From: Methanocaldococcus lauensis | GTDB taxonomy: Archaea > AGJL01 > Methanococci > Methanococcales > Methanocaldococcaceae | Reading direction: 5' to 3' | DNA length: 64,000 nucleotides | NCBI GenBank assembly: GCA_902827205.1 | Contig: LR792634.1 | Location: 186,001-250,000 of the forward strand | In this document: piece after piece, positions 8,207-18,423 of the stretch | How the letters are laid out: the number at the start of each line of letters is the position of its first letter | Numbering within the stretch: the first letter of the stretch is position 1 | Notes under the pieces: model-generated | The model's input: only the letters and a program-made list of their open reading frames with translations | Databases searched by the model: none | What the model was told of the DNA's origin: nothing | Program-made: the position numbers and the translations under genes

Positions 8207-8322
8207 ATTTTATGAATTTATATGGTTAGATATACAACAATAACAAAAGAATTTATAATAAAAACAAAACCTTAGAAATATTTTAAGAAAATTCTAATAA
8301 TAACAAAATTGAGGGATTACTG

Positions 8323-9471
8323 ATGTTTAGAAAATTAAAGGAAAAACTCTTAAAGACTGCATCAAAAATTACTGAAAAAATCTACAATAAAGGAGAAGCT
8401 GAAGAAGTAAAAGAAAAAATAGAACCAGAAATTAAAAAAACTGAAAGTGAAAAAACAGAAAGCTCTAAAAAAGTAGAAGAAGTTAAAGAAATTAAAAAAG
8501 AAACTACATCAGAAGAGGAGAAAAAAATAAGTTTCTTTGATAGATTTATTTTAACGAGGACTATTAAAAAGGCTCTCAAAAAAGAAATTGTAATTTTAGA
8601 GGAAGATATTGAAGATATATTAGAAGAGTTAGAAATAGAGCTTTTAGAATCTGATGTAGCCTTAGAAGTTGTAGAAAAGTTAATTGAAAACATTAAAAAA
8701 GAGTTAGTTGGGAGAAAAATATCTCCTAATGACAATGTTGAAGAAATTACAATTAACGCTGTAAAAAATGCTATAAAAAATATATTATCCCAAGAAAAAA
8801 TTGACATTGAGGAGATTATAAAAAAGAATAAAGCAAAAGGAAAGCCAACAGTTATTGTATTTGTTGGAATAAATGGAACTGGAAAAACCACGACAATAGC
8901 TAAATTAGCATATAAATTAAAACAAAAAGGATATAGTGTTGTTATAGCAGCAGGGGATACATTTAGGGCTGGAGCGATAGAGCAGTTAGAACAGCATGCA
9001 AAAAATGTAGGTGTTAGAGTTATTAAGCATAAACAAGGGGCTGATTCAGCAGCAGTTATATACGATGCGATACAACACGCTAAGGCGAGAGGAATTGATG
9101 TCGTTTTGGCAGACACAGCAGGAAGGCAGGCAACAAATACAAACTTAATGGAAGAAATCAAAAAGGTTGTTAGAGTTACAAAGCCAGATTTAGTTATATT
9201 CGTTGGAGATGCTTTAACTGGAAACGATGCAGTTTATCAGGCTGAAGAGTTTAATAAGGCAGTGAATATAGATGGGATTATATTGACAAAAATAGATGCA
9301 GATGCAAAAGGAGGGGCGGCATTGTCAATTGGCTATGCAATTGGAAAACCTATTTTGTATTTAGGAGTTGGGCAGAGATATGAAGATTTAATTGAGTTCG
9401 ATGCTGATTGGATGGTTAAAAAATTATTTGGTGAGGAAGAGTTTAAGTTTTCTACTGAAAGAGAGTTTTAA
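8323..9471 (+). CDS. ftsY: Signal recognition particle receptor FtsY
   Basis: The SRP receptor GTPase that docks SRP54-ribosome complexes at the membrane. The first 75 residues form a Lys/Glu-rich charged A-like region, followed by the NX four-helix bundle and the NG GTPase domain: G1 [30 protein letters not shown]3 DTAGRQ, G4 [14 protein letters not shown]. Length is 382 residues, normal for methanococci. The start ATG follows GAGGGATTACTG. It ends 5 bases before the convergent MnhG-like gene. Confidence 0.96.
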   Translation: MFRKLKEKLLKTASKITEKIYNKGEAEEVKEKIEPEIKKTESEKTESSKKVEEVKEIKKETTSEEEKKISFFDRFILTRTIKKALKKEIVILEEDIEDILEELEIELLESDVALEVVEKLIENIKKELVGRKISPNDNVEEITINAVKNAIKNILSQEKIDIEEIIKKNKAKGKPTVIVFVGINGTGKTTTIAKLAYKLKQKGYSVVIAAGDTFRAGAIEQLEQHAKNVGVRVIKHKQGADSAAVIYDAIQHAKARGIDVVLADTAGRQATNTNLMEEIKKVVRVTKPDLVIFVGDALTGNDAVYQAEEFNKAVNIDGIILTKIDADAKGGAALSIGYAIGKPILYLGVGQRYEDLIEFDADWMVKKLFGEEEFKFSTEREF

Positions 9472-9476
9472 AATTT

Positions 9477-9755
9477 TTACTTAGATAAATTATCTAATTT
9501 GTCATTGTATGCCGCATTTGCAATTGCATGAGCCAAAAATGGAGCTAAAATTAAATAAACAAATGCTAATAATGGTTCTCCTAACGCTATAAAAATTAAA
9601 AAACATGCACAATCTATAACTCCTAAAATATGTATTCTCGCATAAATAATATTTTTTCTATCTTTTTCAACCCACAATCTATATGAAGCCAATAGTATTC
9701 CCAAAGAAGATATAAAAATAAGTATATCCTTAACAATGTCAATATATACCTCCAT
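9477..9755 (-). CDS. MnhG/PhaG-like small membrane subunit
   Basis: A 92-residue protein with three predicted helices. The pattern IIYARIHILGVIDCACFLIFIAL followed by APFLAHAIANAAY matches the MnhG/PhaG antiporter-subunit family, also used as small subunits of Eha/Ehb energy-converting hydrogenases. No other antiporter or hydrogenase subunit lies nearby, so the complex it belongs to is unclear. The upstream ATG at 9767 is part of an ATGGTGAA ribosome binding sequence, and ATG at 9755 is spaced 5 bases from GGTGA. Confidence 0.75.
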   Translation of the reverse strand: MEVYIDIVKDILIFISSLGILLASYRLWVEKDRKNIIYARIHILGVIDCACFLIFIALGEPLLAFVYLILAPFLAHAIANAAYNDKLDNLSK

Positions 9756-9831
9756 AAGATTCACCATTTAGTGGTTATAATTTATAATGATTAATAATGA
9801 TAAATCTTATATATAAATTTTGGTGATAAAA

Positions 9832-10392
9832 ATGTTCATAGTGTTTGAAGGTATTGATGGTAGTGGTAAAACGACACTATCAAGACTATTATCTAAATCT
9901 CTCAATGCTTTTTGGACTTGCGAACCTACAAATAGCCCAATAGGGAAGTTAATTAGAGAATTTTTACAAAAAAAAGTTAAATTAGATGATAGAACATTAG
10001 CATTGCTATTTGCCGCAGATAGAGTAGAGCACACAAAGATAATAAAAGATATTTTAAAAAGTAGAGATGTAATTTGTGATAGATATTTGTATTCCTCAAT
10101 AGCCTATCAAAGCGTTGCAGGTGTTGATGAAGATTTTATAAAATCAATAAATAGATACGCTTTAAAGCCAGATATAGTTTTTTTACTAACTATTGATGTT
10201 GATGTTGCTTTAAAAAGAGTTAAAGGTAAAGATATATTTGAAAATAAAAGTTTTCTACAAAAAGTTCAAGAAAAATATTTAGAATTGGCAGAAGAATACA
10301 AATTTATCGTAATTGACACAACTAACAAGACAATAGATGAAGTTCATAAGGAAATTTTAGAACATTATAAAAAGTATAGCAACAAATTATAA
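9832..10392 (+). CDS. tmk: Thymidylate kinase
   Basis: Phosphorylates dTMP to dTDP. The 186-residue protein has the P-loop EGIDGSGKTTLS (about residues 6-17), the DRYLYSSIAYQ motif and a lid region with KRVKGKD. The true start is ATG at 9832 after GGTGATAAA; a TTG at 9820 would add four residues and absorb the ribosome binding site. Divergent from the MnhG-like gene. The short intergenic region carries a TATATAAATTT TATA box and a partial copy of the TTATAATGATTAAT motif (9782-9795). Confidence 0.95.
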   Translation: MFIVFEGIDGSGKTTLSRLLSKSLNAFWTCEPTNSPIGKLIREFLQKKVKLDDRTLALLFAADRVEHTKIIKDILKSRDVICDRYLYSSIAYQSVAGVDEDFIKSINRYALKPDIVFLLTIDVDVALKRVKGKDIFENKSFLQKVQEKYLELAEEYKFIVIDTTNKTIDEVHKEILEHYKKYSNKL

Positions 10393-10529
10393 CACAAAAA
10401 ATAATAAACAAGATAAAAACTAAATCTATCTCAAATATTACTAAAAAATTGCTATTTAATAATTAAGGTATAAAGTATATAAATGACTACATCCAGTTAT
10501 TTTTGTATAGAAGTTTATGAGGGATATTT

Positions 10530-11114
10530 ATGGATATTGCCTATGAGATTCCTGTCTCAGAAGTAATGAGTTTTCCAGTAATTACCGCTACAAAGGACAT
10601 GACAGTTTATGACATCGCCAACATAATGAAGGAGAAAGATATTGGGGCTGTTGTTATTGTAGAAGGCAAGGAGCCTATAGGAATAGTTACAGAGAGAGAT
10701 ATTATAAAAAGAGTTGTTGCAAAAAACCTAAAACCAAAAGACATATTAGCTGAGGAAGTTATGAGTAAAAAATTAATAACAATTCCTCAAACTGCTTCAA
10801 TTAATGAAGCCGCTAAGATCATGGCTAAATATAAGATAAAAAGATTGCCTGTTGTAAAAGATGGGGAATTAGTAGGAATAATAACAGAGAGCGATATTAT
10901 TAGGGTCTCACCAAAATTGTTGGAAATAATTGCTGAATATGCTTCAATAAAGCCAGAAGATGAGAAAGAGGTTATTCCATTAGATACTGACGAATTTTCT
11001 GAAGAGTATATATATGGAATTTGTGAAAACTGTGGATATCAAGGGAGAGTTAGACTATATCAAGGAAGATATTTGTGTGATGAGTGTATAGAAGAATTTA
11101 AAGAAAAAGAGTAA
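10530..11114 (+). CDS. CBS-domain pair with C-terminal zinc ribbon
   Basis: A 194-residue protein: two CBS motifs (about 8-65 and 75-130; GIVTERDIIKRV and GIITESDIIRVS) followed by a zinc ribbon CENCGYQGRVRLYQGRYLCDEC. CBS pairs sense adenine nucleotides; the ribbon suggests nucleic-acid or protein binding. Similar archaeal proteins are usually called CBS zinc-finger regulators. The start ATG follows GAGGGATATTT. No operon partner is visible. Confidence 0.85.
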   Translation: MDIAYEIPVSEVMSFPVITATKDMTVYDIANIMKEKDIGAVVIVEGKEPIGIVTERDIIKRVVAKNLKPKDILAEEVMSKKLITIPQTASINEAAKIMAKYKIKRLPVVKDGELVGIITESDIIRVSPKLLEIIAEYASIKPEDEKEVIPLDTDEFSEEYIYGICENCGYQGRVRLYQGRYLCDECIEEFKEKE

Positions 11115-11133
11115 AAATATTAAAAATAAAAAT

Positions 11134-12042
11134 TTATTCATGAGCAATTCCTATAATATCCTTTAATTCTAAGTTTTCTTCTTTTAAAAACTTTATAATT
11201 TCATCACAAACTTTTTTAAATATATCATATCCTCTATAATAAATTCCACTTCCTATTTGGACAGCAGAAGCACCAGCCATCATATATTCTATAGCATCCT
11301 CTCCACTAACTATTCCTCCTACTCCAATTATTGGAATGTCAAAGTTTTCATAAAGATCCCAAACAATTTTTATACCTATTGGTTTTATTGCCTTACCACT
11401 TAAACCACCAAATTTATTCCCTAAAATTGGCTTCTTTGCCTTTATATCAATAGCCATTCCTCTAACTGTATTTATCGCCACTAATCCATCTACTCCAGCA
11501 TCTACAACTGCGTTGGCTATCTCTAATATATCTGTAACATTAGGTGTTAATTTAGCAAAAACTGGGATTTTTACTGATTTTTTTACAGCCTTGCAAACAC
11601 TGTAAGATAAATCTGGATTCTGCCCAATTGTGGCTCCATAACCTTTTGCATGAGGACAAGATATGTTTAATTCAATGATATCTACATATTTCTCCATCTT
11701 TTTAGAAACTTCAACAAATTCCTCCTCATCCTTACCATAAACAGAGCCAATAATTTTAACATTCATTTTATTTAAATCTTCTCTAACTTTTTGTAATTCC
11801 TTTACATATTCATCAATTCCAGGATTTGGCAGCCCCATAGCATTTAAAAGTCCTCCATCAACTTCAACAATAGTTGGATTTCTATGTCCAGGATTTGGAT
11901 TTTTTCCAATAGATTTAGTTGTTACAGCTCCTGCTCCTCCTTTGGCAATTCTCTTTAACGCACTTCCAGTTTCTCCCATAATACCGCTCGCCAAAAAAAC
12001 TGGATTTTTAAATTCTATCCCACATATTACTGTCTTTAACAT
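11134..12042 (-). CDS. pyrD: Dihydroorotate dehydrogenase, class 1B catalytic subunit
   Basis: Oxidises dihydroorotate to orotate in pyrimidine synthesis. The 302-residue FMN barrel shows GLPNPGIDEYVKEL, the active-site loop LNISCPHAKGYG with the catalytic Cys of the 1B class, and the FMN phosphate region GVGGIVSGEDAIEYMMAGASAVQIGSG. Longer frames reach 12159, but the extra N-terminus is AT-rich and unlike the family; GGTGAATAT before ATG 12042 fixes the start. Class 1B enzymes pair with PyrK, which is not nearby. Confidence 0.95.
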   Translation of the reverse strand: MLKTVICGIEFKNPVFLASGIMGETGSALKRIAKGGAGAVTTKSIGKNPNPGHRNPTIVEVDGGLLNAMGLPNPGIDEYVKELQKVREDLNKMNVKIIGSVYGKDEEEFVEVSKKMEKYVDIIELNISCPHAKGYGATIGQNPDLSYSVCKAVKKSVKIPVFAKLTPNVTDILEIANAVVDAGVDGLVAINTVRGMAIDIKAKKPILGNKFGGLSGKAIKPIGIKIVWDLYENFDIPIIGVGGIVSGEDAIEYMMAGASAVQIGSGIYYRGYDIFKKVCDEIIKFLKEENLELKDIIGIAHE

Positions 12043-12220
12043 ATATTCACCAACCAAAAGTTTTAAATAGTAATTGTTATGGTATAGAGATATTAAATTT
12101 TTAATGACATATATAACTTTGAATATCCTTTTCTTTGAAAAATTTAAAAATATTTTCAAACATTAATTTTGGGGATTTATATTTAAATTTAAAATTAAAA
12201 ATACTTAGGGTGATATATCT

Positions 12221-12490
12221 ATGCCAGCACCAAGATACAGATCAAGATCATACAGAAGAATATATAGAAGAACTCCAGGAGGAAGATTAGTTATACACTA
12301 CAAAAGAAGAAAACCAAATAAAGCAAGATGTGCTATATGTGGAGCTGAATTGCACGGAGTTCCAAGAGGGAGACCAGTTGAAATAAGAAAATTACCAAAA
12401 TCTCAAAGAAGACCTGAAAGACCTTATGGAGGCTACCTATGTCCAAGATGCTTAAGAAGATTAATGATCAACAAAGCGAGAAGTTTATAA
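12221..12490 (+). CDS. rpl34e: Ribosomal protein L34e
   Basis: An 89-residue basic 60S-type large-subunit protein found in archaea and eukaryotes. Seen: [21 protein letters not shown] and two zinc-binding CxxC pairs ([10 protein letters not shown] and CPRC). ATG follows GGTGATATATCT. It heads the L34e-cmk-L14e cluster common in methanogens. Confidence 0.97.
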   Translation: MPAPRYRSRSYRRIYRRTPGGRLVIHYKRRKPNKARCAICGAELHGVPRGRPVEIRKLPKSQRRPERPYGGYLCPRCLRRLMINKARSL

Positions 12491-12558
12491 AGACATTCAA
12501 AAAGTTTATATATCAAAAGTATTTTATGTTTATCAATCCATTTTAAATGGGTGAATAG

Positions 12559-13095
12559 ATGATAATTACCATTGGGGGGCTACCAGGGACGGGAACTACA
12601 ACAATTGCTAAATTAATAGCAGAAAAATACAATTTAAAGCATGTATGTGCAGGGTTTATATTTAGAGAGATGGCTAAAGAGATGGGAATGGACTTACAGG
12701 AATTCAGTAAGTATGCTGAAGAACATAAAGAAGTTGATGAAGAAATTGATAGAAGGCAGGTAGAAATAGCAAAAAAAGGTAATGTAGTGTTAGAGGGAAG
12801 GTTGGCGGCGTGGATGCTATTAAAGAATGGAATAAAACCAGATTTAACATTATGGTTTAAAGCCCCCCTTGAAGTTAGGGCTGAGAGAATTAGCCAGAGA
12901 GAAAGTATAAGTAAAGAAGAGGCTCTAAAAAAAATGTTAGAAAGAGAAAAAAGTGAAAAAAAGAGATATAAAGAAATTTATAATATTGACTTAGATGATT
13001 TATCTATTTACGATTTGATTATTGATACATCAAAATGGAATATCGAGGGAGTGTTTAATATTGTCTCCTCAGCTATTGATAACTTAAAAAAATAA
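12559..13095 (+). CDS. cmk: Cytidylate kinase, archaeal type
   Basis: Phosphorylates CMP/dCMP. The 178-residue compact NMP kinase has P-loop [11 protein letters not shown] (about 7-17), a [11 protein letters not shown] segment and RISQRE in the lid. It begins with ATG after GGGTGAATAG and lies between ribosomal genes L34e and L14e, the conserved archaeal arrangement. Confidence 0.95.
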   Translation: MIITIGGLPGTGTTTIAKLIAEKYNLKHVCAGFIFREMAKEMGMDLQEFSKYAEEHKEVDEEIDRRQVEIAKKGNVVLEGRLAAWMLLKNGIKPDLTLWFKAPLEVRAERISQRESISKEEALKKMLEREKSEKKRYKEIYNIDLDDLSIYDLIIDTSKWNIEGVFNIVSSAIDNLKK

Positions 13096-13160
13096 CGAGG
13101 GGGCGATATTAAACCTCCCTCATTGGAGGATGAGTTGTGATTCGCGAGAGTCACAACAAC
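13096..13160 (+). other. Structured GC-rich leader before L14e
   Basis: The 84-base gap between cmk and rpl14e is unusually GC-rich and self-complementary. A 7-pair hairpin GTTGTGA/TCACAAC (13134-13140 with 13151-13157) is preceded by competing pairings GAGGG/CCCTC (97-101 with 117-121), CCTCC/GGAGG (114-118 with 125-129) and CTCAT/ATGAG (119-123 with 130-134, last numbers of 13xxx). These could be an autoregulatory r-protein leader, a small RNA or a processing signal. No box C/D pair was found. Confidence 0.4.
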
Positions 13161-13179
13161 AAAAATGAGGTGAGGTAGA

Positions 13180-13422
13180 ATGGCTGCTATTGAAATAGGA
13201 AGAGTTTGTGTAAAAACCGCAGGAAGAGAAGCAGGAAAAATCTGTGTTATTGTAGATATTTTAGATAAAAACTTTGTTATTGTAGATGGATTAGTTAAAA
13301 GAAGAAGATGTAACATAAAACACTTAGAACCTACAGAGAAAAAAGTAGATATTGAAAGAGGAGCTACAACAGAAGAAGTTAGATTGGCATTAGATGCTGC
13401 AGGATTATTAAAGGAGGAATAA
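13180..13422 (+). CDS. rpl14e: Ribosomal protein L14e
   Basis: An 80-residue KOW/SH3-like large-subunit protein: [20 protein letters not shown] begins the KOW motif and [12 protein letters not shown] contacts rRNA. ATG follows GAGGTGAGGTAGA. It is separated from cmk by a structured leader. Confidence 0.96.
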   Translation: MAAIEIGRVCVKTAGREAGKICVIVDILDKNFVIVDGLVKRRRCNIKHLEPTEKKVDIERGATTEEVRLALDAAGLLKEE

Positions 13423-13499
13423 ATTAAATATAAGTTTGATATTCTTAATTATATCTTCACTTTTTTATTGTATTATTTTTAGTTGTATGGTGAAGTTTA

Positions 13500-14492
13500 A
13501 TGGAATTATTAAATTATTTAAAAAGAGATGATATCCTTTTTTTATGTCATCATAATGCAGATCCTGATGCTGTTGGGAGTTGTGTGGCATTAAAATATTT
13601 AGCATCTCAACTAAATTCAAAAGGGAATTATAGAATTGTAGCAGATTCTGTTAGTAAAATCTCAAGGAACATTTTAAACGAAATTGGTGAAAGCGTTGAT
13701 GTAGAAATATATCCCAAACTTCCACAAACTGTATTTATAGTTGATACTGCCTCAATAAATCAATTAAAAGTTAATTTTGATGAACTAAAAAATAAGGATG
13801 TTATTTTAATTGACCATCACAAAAAGACAGAGTTGGCTGATATTTGCAAATACTACATAATTAAAGAAGATTATCCCTCAACATCTGAGATTATAGCAGA
13901 GATTTTTAGAGAATTAAATATATTTCCTCCAAAAAATGTTAGAATAGCCTTGTTATGTGGAATAGTTTATGATACTAAACATTTAAAGTTAGCAAATCCA
14001 AAAACATTTGAATTAATAAGTTACTTAATAAAAGATATAAGTTTTCAAAAAATTTTATCTCTTTTATCTCAAGAGAGTGATTATAGTAAAAGAACTGCCC
14101 ATTTAAAGGCGTGTAGTAGAATGGAAATAAAAGAATTTGATAAAATTAAGATAGCCTTATCTTATGTTAGTTCTCACGAGGCATCTTGTGCTAAAACCAT
14201 AGTAAGTATTGGTGCAGATATTGCCTTTGTTGTGGCGGTTAGAAAAAAAGAAGGGGAAATAAGAGTTAGCGCAAGATGTAGAAAGCATGTTTCTAGGTAT
14301 GTGCATTTAGGAAATCTAATGGAAAAAATAGGTAAAGAGTTAGGTGGCAGTGGAGGAGGACATAGTGAGGCAGGAGGTTTAAATGCTCCTTATGATAAAA
14401 GTAAAAGTAAAGAAAAAGTCATAAAAGAAGTTTTAAATCTTTGCTATAAAAGATTTGTAGAGGAATACAAAAAAGCTAAGAATATCAATTAA
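13500..14492 (+). CDS. DHH/DHHA1-family phosphoesterase (RecJ/nanoRNase-like)
   Basis: A 330-residue two-domain protein. The DHH domain shows LCHHNADPDAVGS (about 16-28), VFIVDTAS and the hallmark IDHHKK (about 100-105); the DHHA1 domain ends GGSGGGHSEAGG. The family hydrolyses single-stranded DNA, short RNA or pAp/cyclic dinucleotides. This one is shorter than the archaeal RecJ/GAN nucleases, so nanoRNase-type activity is possible. ATG follows GGTGAAGTTTA. Confidence 0.88.
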   Translation: MELLNYLKRDDILFLCHHNADPDAVGSCVALKYLASQLNSKGNYRIVADSVSKISRNILNEIGESVDVEIYPKLPQTVFIVDTASINQLKVNFDELKNKDVILIDHHKKTELADICKYYIIKEDYPSTSEIIAEIFRELNIFPPKNVRIALLCGIVYDTKHLKLANPKTFELISYLIKDISFQKILSLLSQESDYSKRTAHLKACSRMEIKEFDKIKIALSYVSSHEASCAKTIVSIGADIAFVVAVRKKEGEIRVSARCRKHVSRYVHLGNLMEKIGKELGGSGGGHSEAGGLNAPYDKSKSKEKVIKEVLNLCYKRFVEEYKKAKNIN

Positions 14493-14503
14493 AAAATAAA
14501 AAC

Positions 14504-14848
14504 TTAGAATGTTATTACTCTATCACTTTCTTTAACAAATGCTACTAAATCATGCATAGTTCCTAATTTTACACCTTCAATTAAGTCCTCTTCTTTTAAT
14601 CCTCTTGCTTTAGAACAAGGACCACATGCTTTAACTACTGCACCAAGTTCAATGGCATTTTTTAATAATTCTAAATAGTTAGGAACTTCTGAAGGATTTT
14701 GCTCTTTTTTAGCAACATATACACCATTTTCAAGTAGGAAAATATTTACCTCTATACCCTCCAACAAAGATGTTAAAGCAAATCTTAAAGCGGAATATGC
14801 TCTTTCTTTTCCATAAGGTGCCTCTGTAATAATTACTGTAAATTTCAT
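14504..14848 (-). CDS. DsrE/TusD-like sulfur-relay protein
   Basis: A 114-residue DsrE-fold protein (ITEAPYGKERAYSALRFALTSLLEG) with a conserved cysteine pair in VVKACGPCSKARGL, near the position of the sulfur-carrying Cys of DsrE/TusD. It is immediately downstream of the TusA-like gene on the same strand (13 bases), a typical persulfide-relay pair. Role inferred: sulfur transfer for tRNA thiolation or cofactor synthesis. ATG follows GGTGAAATA. Confidence 0.85.
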   Translation of the reverse strand: MKFTVIITEAPYGKERAYSALRFALTSLLEGIEVNIFLLENGVYVAKKEQNPSEVPNYLELLKNAIELGAVVKACGPCSKARGLKEEDLIEGVKLGTMHDLVAFVKESDRVITF

Positions 14849-14861
14849 TATTTCACCTTAT

Positions 14862-15077
14862 TTATTTTCTTATAACTATTCTAAATCCATTTTCAGTTTC
14901 TTCATAACTAACTACTTTATAGCCATTATTTTCAGCAAATCTTTTAATGTTTTCCAATGCTGGCTTATAATCCCCTACAACTTCTAATTCCTCTCCTTCT
15001 TTTAGTTCTTCCAATGCTCTTTTTGTCTTTAAAACAGGAATTGGGCAAATGTCTCCAGTAACATCAAGTTTTTTCAT
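14862..15077 (-). CDS. TusA/SirA-family sulfur carrier
   Basis: A 71-residue TusA-fold protein with the diagnostic N-terminal DVTGDICPIPVLKTKRAL; Cys of the CPxP motif carries persulfide. It is cotranscribed with the DsrE-like gene downstream. ATG follows GGTGATATT. In methanogens this pair occurs without the rest of the E. coli Tus relay, so the acceptor is not known. Confidence 0.9.
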   Translation of the reverse strand: MKKLDVTGDICPIPVLKTKRALEELKEGEELEVVGDYKPALENIKRFAENNGYKVVSYEETENGFRIVIRK

Positions 15078-15250
15078 AATATCACCATAAAGTTTTTACT
15101 AAAATTAACCAAAAATAGATATAAAAAATTAATCTAAAAGAAAATTAATCACATCTTAGTTATTAAATAATCTAATGAGCAAAAATAGCACATAATATCT
15201 ATATATATGATAATATTAATTAAAAATAGCAAACTTCTTTAAGCTAAATC

Positions 15251-15421
15251 TTAAAATAAAATAGGTGCTACAGCAGAAACTATTATTAATCCTGCTAATA
15301 TGTATCCTAAAACTTTTGATACTTCACTACCAGTATATGCTCTTGTTAGATCTCTTTTTAAATTTTTTATGTCATCAAAATTATTTTCCTCAACACCTAC
15401 ATATTGGAACTTTACATCCAT
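15251..15421 (-). CDS. Small single-span membrane protein, unknown
   Basis: A 56-residue protein: a charged N-terminal 35 residues (FDDIKNLKRDLTRAYTGSEV) and one C-terminal helix (GYILAGLIIVSAVAPILF), so probably tail-anchored. I do not recognise the family. The start is placed at ATG 15421 with GAGAGG six bases upstream; in-frame ATGs at 15427 and 15460 are alternatives. A BRE/TATA-like element (minus-strand AAAAAGGTATATATATTAC, about 15479-15497) and operator-like palindromes lie upstream, which supports it being expressed. Confidence 0.6.
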   Translation of the reverse strand: MDVKFQYVGVEENNFDDIKNLKRDLTRAYTGSEVSKVLGYILAGLIIVSAVAPILF

Positions 15422-15500
15422 AACCATCCTCTCCATTATGTTATTCTCAATTATATTCAATTATATTGTTGAAAAAAGTAATATATATACCTTTTTGCTC

Positions 15501-15577
15501 ATGATAAATCATTATAAATGATTTCAAATGAAAAATAATGACAAATTTGTTTAATTTATAATGATAAATAATTATAA
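15501..15577 (-). promoter_or_regulatory. Two operator-like palindromes upstream of the small membrane-protein gene
   Basis: 15556-15577 is a 22-base near-palindrome differing by two bases from the perfect 22-base palindrome at 30464-30485 before cdhC. 15501-15517 repeats 17 of the 22 positions and directly adjoins the BRE of the minus-strand gene at 15421. Repetition of the same motif next to a promoter suggests a transcription-factor site; the protein is unknown. Confidence 0.45.
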
Positions 15578-15633
15578 ATTTAATAAAATAAATTCTTGTT
15601 GATTTTCTCATCACGCTAATAAAAATTTTTATT

Positions 15634-15697
15634 CCATTTCCATAGGGGGTTTCACCCCCTATGGTTCGGATACCCCCGATGCATAGCTTCTTACGAG
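15634..15697 (+). repeat. Dispersed hairpin element, copy 1
   Basis: CCATAGGGGGT / ACCCCCTATGG (15640-15650 with 15654-15664) forms an 11-pair hairpin with a TTC loop, followed by a conserved tail GGTTCGGATACCCCCGAT and CATAGCTTC. Copies of hairpin and tail occur at 17109-17158 and 58462-58500. The left flank CCATTTCCATAG and the right end CATAGCTTC..CGAG recur at 55027-55090. It sits just past the end of the sugar-kinase gene and could also act as its terminator-like structure. Confidence 0.7.
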
Positions 15698-15707
15698 TTA
15701 TTGCTTA

Positions 15708-17108
<1,401 letters not shown>

Positions 17109-17158
17109 GAACCATAGGGGGCAGAGCCCCCTATTGGTATACCCCCGAACTATTGAAG
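17109..17158 (+). repeat. Dispersed hairpin element, copy 2
   Basis: CCATAGGGGGC, a short AGA loop and GCCCCCTATtGG form the hairpin, followed by TATACCCCCGAA, as in copies 1 and 3 and in the same orientation. It is flanked by about 38-41 base direct repeats derived from the isomerase gene end, which marks it as a past insertion. Confidence 0.7.
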
Positions 17159-18391
17159 TTATCTATCACCATAATTCCCACATTCCTTTATTAATTTCCA
17201 ACATATTCTCTTCTCTTCTTCAACTGCTGGCTGGTTGTATGCATCAATATTATATAACTCTCCCATAAAGCCAACTTGCATTTCATACATATACATCATT
17301 GCCCCCAAAGAAAACTCATCAATTTCATCTAAGGTTATTCTCACATTAGGTACTCCACGCTGTGTTAAAGCCATTTCAGTAGCTATTTGCTCACATTTAA
17401 TAATATTTGAAAGATTACAAGAAATTTTTTCGTCATTTATATCTTCAAATGTTATCTCTTCATCTAAATCATACCTTTCAGTTGTTATAAAAGTAATAAC
17501 TTTATCTTTTTTTCCATCCATATATAGTTGTAAAAGTGAATGTTGATCCTTAGCACCTATTGAAAGTAGAGGAGTTAAACCATTGTTATTTTTACCTAAA
17601 CTTTCTCCAAAGAGTTGTTTATACCACTCCCCAAAATACTTTAATCTTTCAATATAACTCATAACTACAGATATACTTCTACCTTTTTTCTCGTGTAGAT
17701 AGTGTATTACCCCATTTAACAATGCAGGATTTTTAAAAATATCTTTATTTTGACAAAGTTTATCCATATACTTTGCTCCTTCTAAAATTTTTGATATATC
17801 AATTCCTAATGAGCATAATGGAGCCAAACCAACCACTGTAAAAACAGAAAATCTACCAGGAACATTTTCAGGGATTGAATATACTTTATAATTATTTTTT
17901 TCCGCCTCTCTTTTTAATTTACCACCGTTAGTAATAAAAATAATATCCCCTTTAAATGAATCTAACTTCTCAATTTTTCTTTTTATTAAATAGTAATTAA
18001 CTAAGGTTTCCAAAGTATTTCCTGATTTGCTAATAATGTAAATTATCGAATTATTTAAATCTACTTTTTTTAATATTGAAAGAGTTTTTTCTGGATCGCT
18101 GTTGTCTATAAAATAGGCGTTATTATAATTATATAATGAAAGTCCATAATATATTGCCATTGTTCCCAATATAGATCCTCCCATTCCTACAACTACAACA
18201 TTTATTCCATCTTCATTTTTAAAATCGTTGTATTTATTTAAATCATCGTATATAATTTCTCTAAATCCTATAACTCCTTTATTTAACTTTTCCATTAAAT
18301 TTGAATATGCTCCATTAAAATCTACTTTTTCAAAGTCCTCTAAACTAACATCTCCAATATTAACAGCGTTTTTGTAATCATACTTCAACAT
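17159..18391 (-). CDS. pgi: Glucose-6-phosphate isomerase
   Basis: Interconverts glucose-6-phosphate and fructose-6-phosphate. The 410-residue SIS-fold enzyme belongs to the bacterial-type PGI superfamily: VVGMGGSILGTMA, the phosphate loop ISKSGNTLETL, and the conserved QLFGESLGKNNNGLTPLLSIGAKDQHSLLQLYMDG with the active-site residues. ATG at 18391 follows GGGAGATT. It lies between glgA (upstream) and the ADP-dependent kinase (downstream) on the minus strand, an operon-like sugar-phosphate module interrupted by a 50-base hairpin insertion. Confidence 0.96.
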   Translation of the reverse strand: MLKYDYKNAVNIGDVSLEDFEKVDFNGAYSNLMEKLNKGVIGFREIIYDDLNKYNDFKNEDGINVVVVGMGGSILGTMAIYYGLSLYNYNNAYFIDNSDPEKTLSILKKVDLNNSIIYIISKSGNTLETLVNYYLIKRKIEKLDSFKGDIIFITNGGKLKREAEKNNYKVYSIPENVPGRFSVFTVVGLAPLCSLGIDISKILEGAKYMDKLCQNKDIFKNPALLNGVIHYLHEKKGRSISVVMSYIERLKYFGEWYKQLFGESLGKNNNGLTPLLSIGAKDQHSLLQLYMDGKKDKVITFITTERYDLDEEITFEDINDEKISCNLSNIIKCEQIATEMALTQRGVPNVRITLDEIDEFSLGAMMYMYEMQVGFMGELYNIDAYNQPAVEEEKRICWKLIKECGNYGDR

Positions 18392-18423
18392 AATCTCCCG
18401 CTATATTGTTTTATTTATATTTT

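Noticed and set aside
8382-9161. 259-codon minus-strand frame within ftsY
   Set aside because: It is the antisense of a Lys/Glu-rich GTPase gene, giving Ser/Phe/Ile-rich sequence without family features. Similar antisense frames in pgi, sufC, argG, lonB and chlI were dropped for the same reason.
13096-13160. Box C/D guide RNA in the cmk-rpl14e gap
   Set aside because: No RUGAUGA and CUGA pair with proper spacing on either strand.
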